Source: CAUZEO01 sp963578625
GTDB lineage: Bacteria > Verrucomicrobiota > Kiritimatiellia > SLOV01
NCBI GenBank assembly: GCA_963578625.1
Contig: CAUZEO010000274.1
Location: 1-7,185 of the forward strand
Length of the DNA: 7,185 nt
Direction: 5' to 3'
The first letter of the stretch is position 1. Each line of letters begins with the position of its first letter. Shown here one piece after another: positions 4,885 to 7,185 of this stretch. Below the pieces are notes generated by a model that was given only the letters and a program-made list of their open reading frames with translations, was not told the origin of the DNA and searched no databases. A program made the position numbers and the translations under genes.

Positions 4885-6657
4885 TCAGGCTTCTGTTTGT
4901 CTCTTCAACGCGGCAATCTTTTTCCGGATTCCCGCTGCATCGTACATGTAGGCGTTCGGTTCGGCGTGCCAGCCGAAGCGTGCATCGTTCGCGACGAGGG
5001 GGAGAACGGCTTCGAGATTGGCCAGCTCGTCCCGGGCAATCCGGAGATAGTTGTCACGTTTCGCCTCCGACCATGATCGCCGCAGCCGCCAGGCGCGGTA
5101 GGTGTTCCAGGTGCTGCGGAACACGTGATAGCAGACCCAGGCGTTGTCGCGTTCGGCCCGCGCGGTCTCCCCCCCATCACAGCCCTGTAAGGCGTCCTCC
5201 AGCGTTTCCGCTCCTTTTCTCCAGGCCTTGGCCAGGCGTCCCAGGCCGCCGATCGTTTCCACCAGGGGAAACGCCAGGCTTAGCTCCAGGCTATCTCCGC
5301 GACGGTCCATTCGCCAGGATCGCCCGAGCGGCCTGGTGTTGGCCGGACCCGGCTTCATCGGACAGACCAGGGAGTAGTTGTTGGGACCGCTGTACATGAA
5401 CGGAATGCTGAACGGATAATCGTTCATGGCCTCCGCAAAGGTTTTCCAGGCATCGGCGACGCCCCCGGCCCGGCAGCCGGGAAAGTAACAGGCCGCGAAT
5501 TCCGTGAGCGCCTTTCGCTTGGGGGGAAGGCTGCGGGCTCGGAAGAACCGGTTAAAGGCCGCGGAATTGGCGCTCGCCATGTTGCCGAAGTTCCAGCAAC
5601 CCATGAACCCGTCCACCCCGAGTTCCCGCATGGCCTTTACTTTCGTGTACAGGTTGCCGATTAACGGCAGATTGGGAACGGTGGCCAATTCGTGGGTGGT
5701 GCCCACCTGGAGTTTCGCCATGGTGTACAACCCGCGGCGGCGCGCCAGGGACTGGATGCCCAGAAAGTGCGGCGACGGCCCCGCATAGGACAGGGAGTAC
5801 TCCTCCACCGGACGCATCTTTCCCATGATCTTCTTGCGGCCGCCTTGTTCGAATCCCGACATCAGCGTGACGTCGTCGGGAAGGAGGCCGACCACGGTCG
5901 GGCAGGGGCTCTTCTCGTACCACCACCAGCACCAGTCCCAGGCGATGATCTGCGCGTCTTGCGACGCGGCGCGGACGCCGTCTCGGACAAGCTGGACGAT
6001 TTCCGCAACCACCTCTTGGGGCGCCCGTTCGGCGCAGCGGGGACAGGACTGCACGGCGCGCCACTGATCGGTGTCCGGGGGCAGGTAGCGCTCGCCCGGC
6101 ATCAGGCCGTAACAGTGCGAGGCATGTTCCGAGGCGGTGATGAGGATGACACCGCCCAATCCGGGGAGTTTCCGGACCAATTGCTCCGATGCGTCGCGCA
6201 GATACTGTTTGACTGCCTCCGTGGACGTACAAAGCGCATGGAGTGTGAGCGGGTACCCGTCATCGGACTGGTAGTTCATCTTGGCACCGGCGACATCCGG
6301 GTGCTGTTTCCAGAATGGATCGTTGACCTGGATGGCCCGGGGAGGCTGGCAGTACACATAGACCTTGACCCCGTATTTGTCCGCCCGTTTCACGAGGCGG
6401 CGCATGCTTTGCAGGTGGGTAGCCGCGTGGCGTCCAAACTCCGGGAAGGGCCGGGACCGCACCACGTGCCGCAGCAGGCCGTGCACCCAGATGCCGTTGA
6501 ATCCTTGTCCGGCAATGTCCGCCAACACCTCGTCCGTGTAGACGGCGTCGGCTGTGACCGTCTCGTCCTCCAGGTCGTTGTGGACCTTCTTTGCCTGGCC
6601 GAAATCGCTGTACGGCGACCGCCAGAGACTCGGCATCTGTTCGCTTCGTGTGGTCAC
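4885..6657 (-). CDS. Glycoside-hydrolase-like TIM-barrel protein (GH20-like clan), substrate unknown
   Basis: This 590-residue protein begins at GTG 6657 (or ATG 6636, residue 8); neither has a clear Shine-Dalgarno sequence. Residues about 40-365 read as a (beta/alpha)8 barrel: DIAGQGFNGIWVHG (48-60), ADKYGVKVYVYCQPPRA (92-108), GGVILITASEHASHCYG (168-184), paired cysteines C205-P-R-C208, then IIAWDWCWWWYEKSP (237-251), and a late strand DGFMGCWNFGN (349-359). The TASE strand with E177, a CPxC pair and a following IxAWDW strand is the pattern of GH20-like and DUF4838-like enzymes of Lentisphaerota, Verrucomicrobiota and Bacteroidota, which makes E177 a candidate catalytic acid. The helical C-terminus includes FGWHAEPNAYMY (561-572), also a family landmark. 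No signal peptide or membrane segment is visible, so it may be cytoplasmic, acting on imported oligosaccharide. It likely shares an mRNA with the gene 47 bp upstream. The exact family and substrate are not settled. Confidence 0.75.
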   Translation of the reverse strand: MTTRSEQMPSLWRSPYSDFGQAKKVHNDLEDETVTADAVYTDEVLADIAGQGFNGIWVHGLLRHVVRSRPFPEFGRHAATHLQSMRRLVKRADKYGVKVYVYCQPPRAIQVNDPFWKQHPDVAGAKMNYQSDDGYPLTLHALCTSTEAVKQYLRDASEQLVRKLPGLGGVILITASEHASHCYGLMPGERYLPPDTDQWRAVQSCPRCAERAPQEVVAEIVQLVRDGVRAASQDAQIIAWDWCWWWYEKSPCPTVVGLLPDDVTLMSGFEQGGRKKIMGKMRPVEEYSLSYAGPSPHFLGIQSLARRRGLYTMAKLQVGTTHELATVPNLPLIGNLYTKVKAMRELGVDGFMGCWNFGNMASANSAAFNRFFRARSLPPKRKALTEFAACYFPGCRAGGVADAWKTFAEAMNDYPFSIPFMYSGPNNYSLVCPMKPGPANTRPLGRSWRMDRRGDSLELSLAFPLVETIGGLGRLAKAWRKGAETLEDALQGCDGGETARAERDNAWVCYHVFRSTWNTYRAWRLRRSWSEAKRDNYLRIARDELANLEAVLPLVANDARFGWHAEPNAYMYDAAGIRKKIAALKRQTEA

Positions 6658-6704
6658 GCGGGCCCGAGTCTGCTGTTGCCGCGCTCCTTTGGCAATCGCA
6701 TCCT

Positions 6705-7185
6705 TTAGTCCTTGTACCTGACCAGGACATCCACTGCCACAACCTCGACCGGATTTGATCCCATCTCGAATCCGTCGACCATACGGAAGTCAAACTCGTT
6801 GTCCCCGACCCGGTACCAGGAAGAATTTGGACTGAAAAATGTCCATCCGCCTGAACCGTCCTTTTCCGTCGGCGTGAGGAGCTTGCCGTTGAGTCTTGTC
6901 TCTACGGCGTCCAGCAGATCGAGAGTGCTCGGGCTAAGCCTCACCCTCACGAGGTTGCGCTTCGATGCCGCAGCGATATCGTCTCCGATCTGCAATTTGA
7001 CGACGATGGGAAGTCCCTCAGGGGACAGCTTCGCCGGCAGCGCCATCGAGGTAGGCAAGACCTCGGCCATGCTGCAATATCCGCTCGTATGGGGAGCGGT
7101 CGCGGTGAACCACTTGTCGAGCGTCATGAGCTTCACGGGATCGCCAAGCTCCTTGAACTGCGGGGTAAATTCGTCGGGGTCGTAC
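6705..7185 (-). CDS. C-terminal part of a large carbohydrate-active-enzyme-like protein (5' end outside window)
   Basis: The visible frame is open from 7184 to TAA at 6705-6707 and gives 159 residues. It starts YDPDEFTPQFKELGDP and has no stop before the right edge. The GTG at 7136 is therefore almost certainly internal: the preceding 16 codons look coding and lead straight into LMTLDKWFTATAP. The remainder reads as a beta-sandwich: PIVVKLQIGDDIAAA, VRVRLSPSTLDLLDAVETRLNG, W-T-F-F, W-Y-R-V, GDNEFDF, and VEVVAVDVLVRYKD as the last strands. A C-terminal domain with 'IGDD-AAA ... D-x-(L/V)-E-x-R-LNG ... G-x-N ... V-x-VRY' follows TIM-barrel enzyme-like proteins in planctomycete and lentisphaera genomes. 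It reads in the same direction as the downstream enzyme-like gene with a 47-base gap, so an operon is likely. The catalytic part, if any, is not visible. Confidence 0.72.
   Translation of the reverse strand, partial: YDPDEFTPQFKELGDPVKLMTLDKWFTATAPHTSGYCSMAEVLPTSMALPAKLSPEGLPIVVKLQIGDDIAAASKRNLVRVRLSPSTLDLLDAVETRLNGKLLTPTEKDGSGGWTFFSPNSSWYRVGDNEFDFRMVDGFEMGSNPVEVVAVDVLVRYKD

Noticed and set aside
6654..6701. 15-codon minus-strand frame (ATG 6701-6699) between the two enzyme-like genes
   Set aside because: Its AAAGG lies directly against the ATG, too close to serve as a ribosome-binding site, and the peptide (MRLPKERGNSRLGPA) has no recognisable feature. It is out of frame with the downstream gene.
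5692..6708. Plus-strand open frame (338 codons) opposite the glycoside-hydrolase-like gene
   Set aside because: It is a shadow of a real gene. The minus-strand translation carries family landmarks (TASE, CPRC, AWDW), whereas the plus-strand product is low-complexity and Arg/Gly/Val-rich.
7134..7136. GTG 7136 as the true start of the right-edge gene
   Set aside because: The frame continues open to the window edge, and the upstream codons (YDPDEFTPQFKELGDP) look coding, so the start lies outside the window.

Overview
The window looks like a chromosomal segment from a bacterium of the PVC superphylum (Lentisphaerota, Kiritimatiellota, Verrucomicrobiota or Planctomycetota). Three things point there: a prepilin-type protein with the N-terminal motif G|FTLIELLVVIAIIAILAALLMPAL and a C-terminal H-X9-DG signature, a giant secreted protein built of discoidin-like domains and six-cysteine EACC repeats, and glycoside-hydrolase-like TIM-barrel proteins. 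The assignment rests on family knowledge only, because the window holds no rRNA or marker gene.

Layout. Positions 1-185 are a leader with a weak promoter candidate and one open frame running in from the left edge. Positions 186-3698 (+) encode a 1170-residue secreted multidomain protein: signal peptide, discoidin-like D1, two Cys repeats, D2, three Cys repeats, a small module A, D3, the first part of module B, D4, then the rest of module B. A strong intrinsic terminator follows at 3731-3771. A 200-bp region then carries a 10-bp palindrome and a TTGACA-N17-CACAAT promoter candidate ahead of a 249-residue pseudopilin gene (3962-4711, +). The pseudopilin converges with a minus-strand pair. The convergent gap (4712-4884) holds a hexamer-periodic quasi-palindrome and a GC-rich hairpin. 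On the minus strand, reading from the right edge, come the 3' end of one large enzyme-like gene (6705 to beyond 7185) and, 47 bp downstream, a complete 590-residue glycoside-hydrolase-like gene (4885-6657).

Reading of the whole: this fits a polysaccharide-oriented accessory locus. The giant protein would bind glycan or other surface ligands outside the cell, the pseudopilin belongs to the expanded type II secretion/type IV pilus-like prepilin family of these phyla, and the minus-strand pair would be carbohydrate-active enzymes. Cooperation between these transcription units is inferred from proximity only. I found no mobile element, CRISPR array, tRNA or rRNA. The least described items are the five-copy six-cysteine repeat, the apparent insertion of D4 inside module B, and the hexamer-periodic palindrome.
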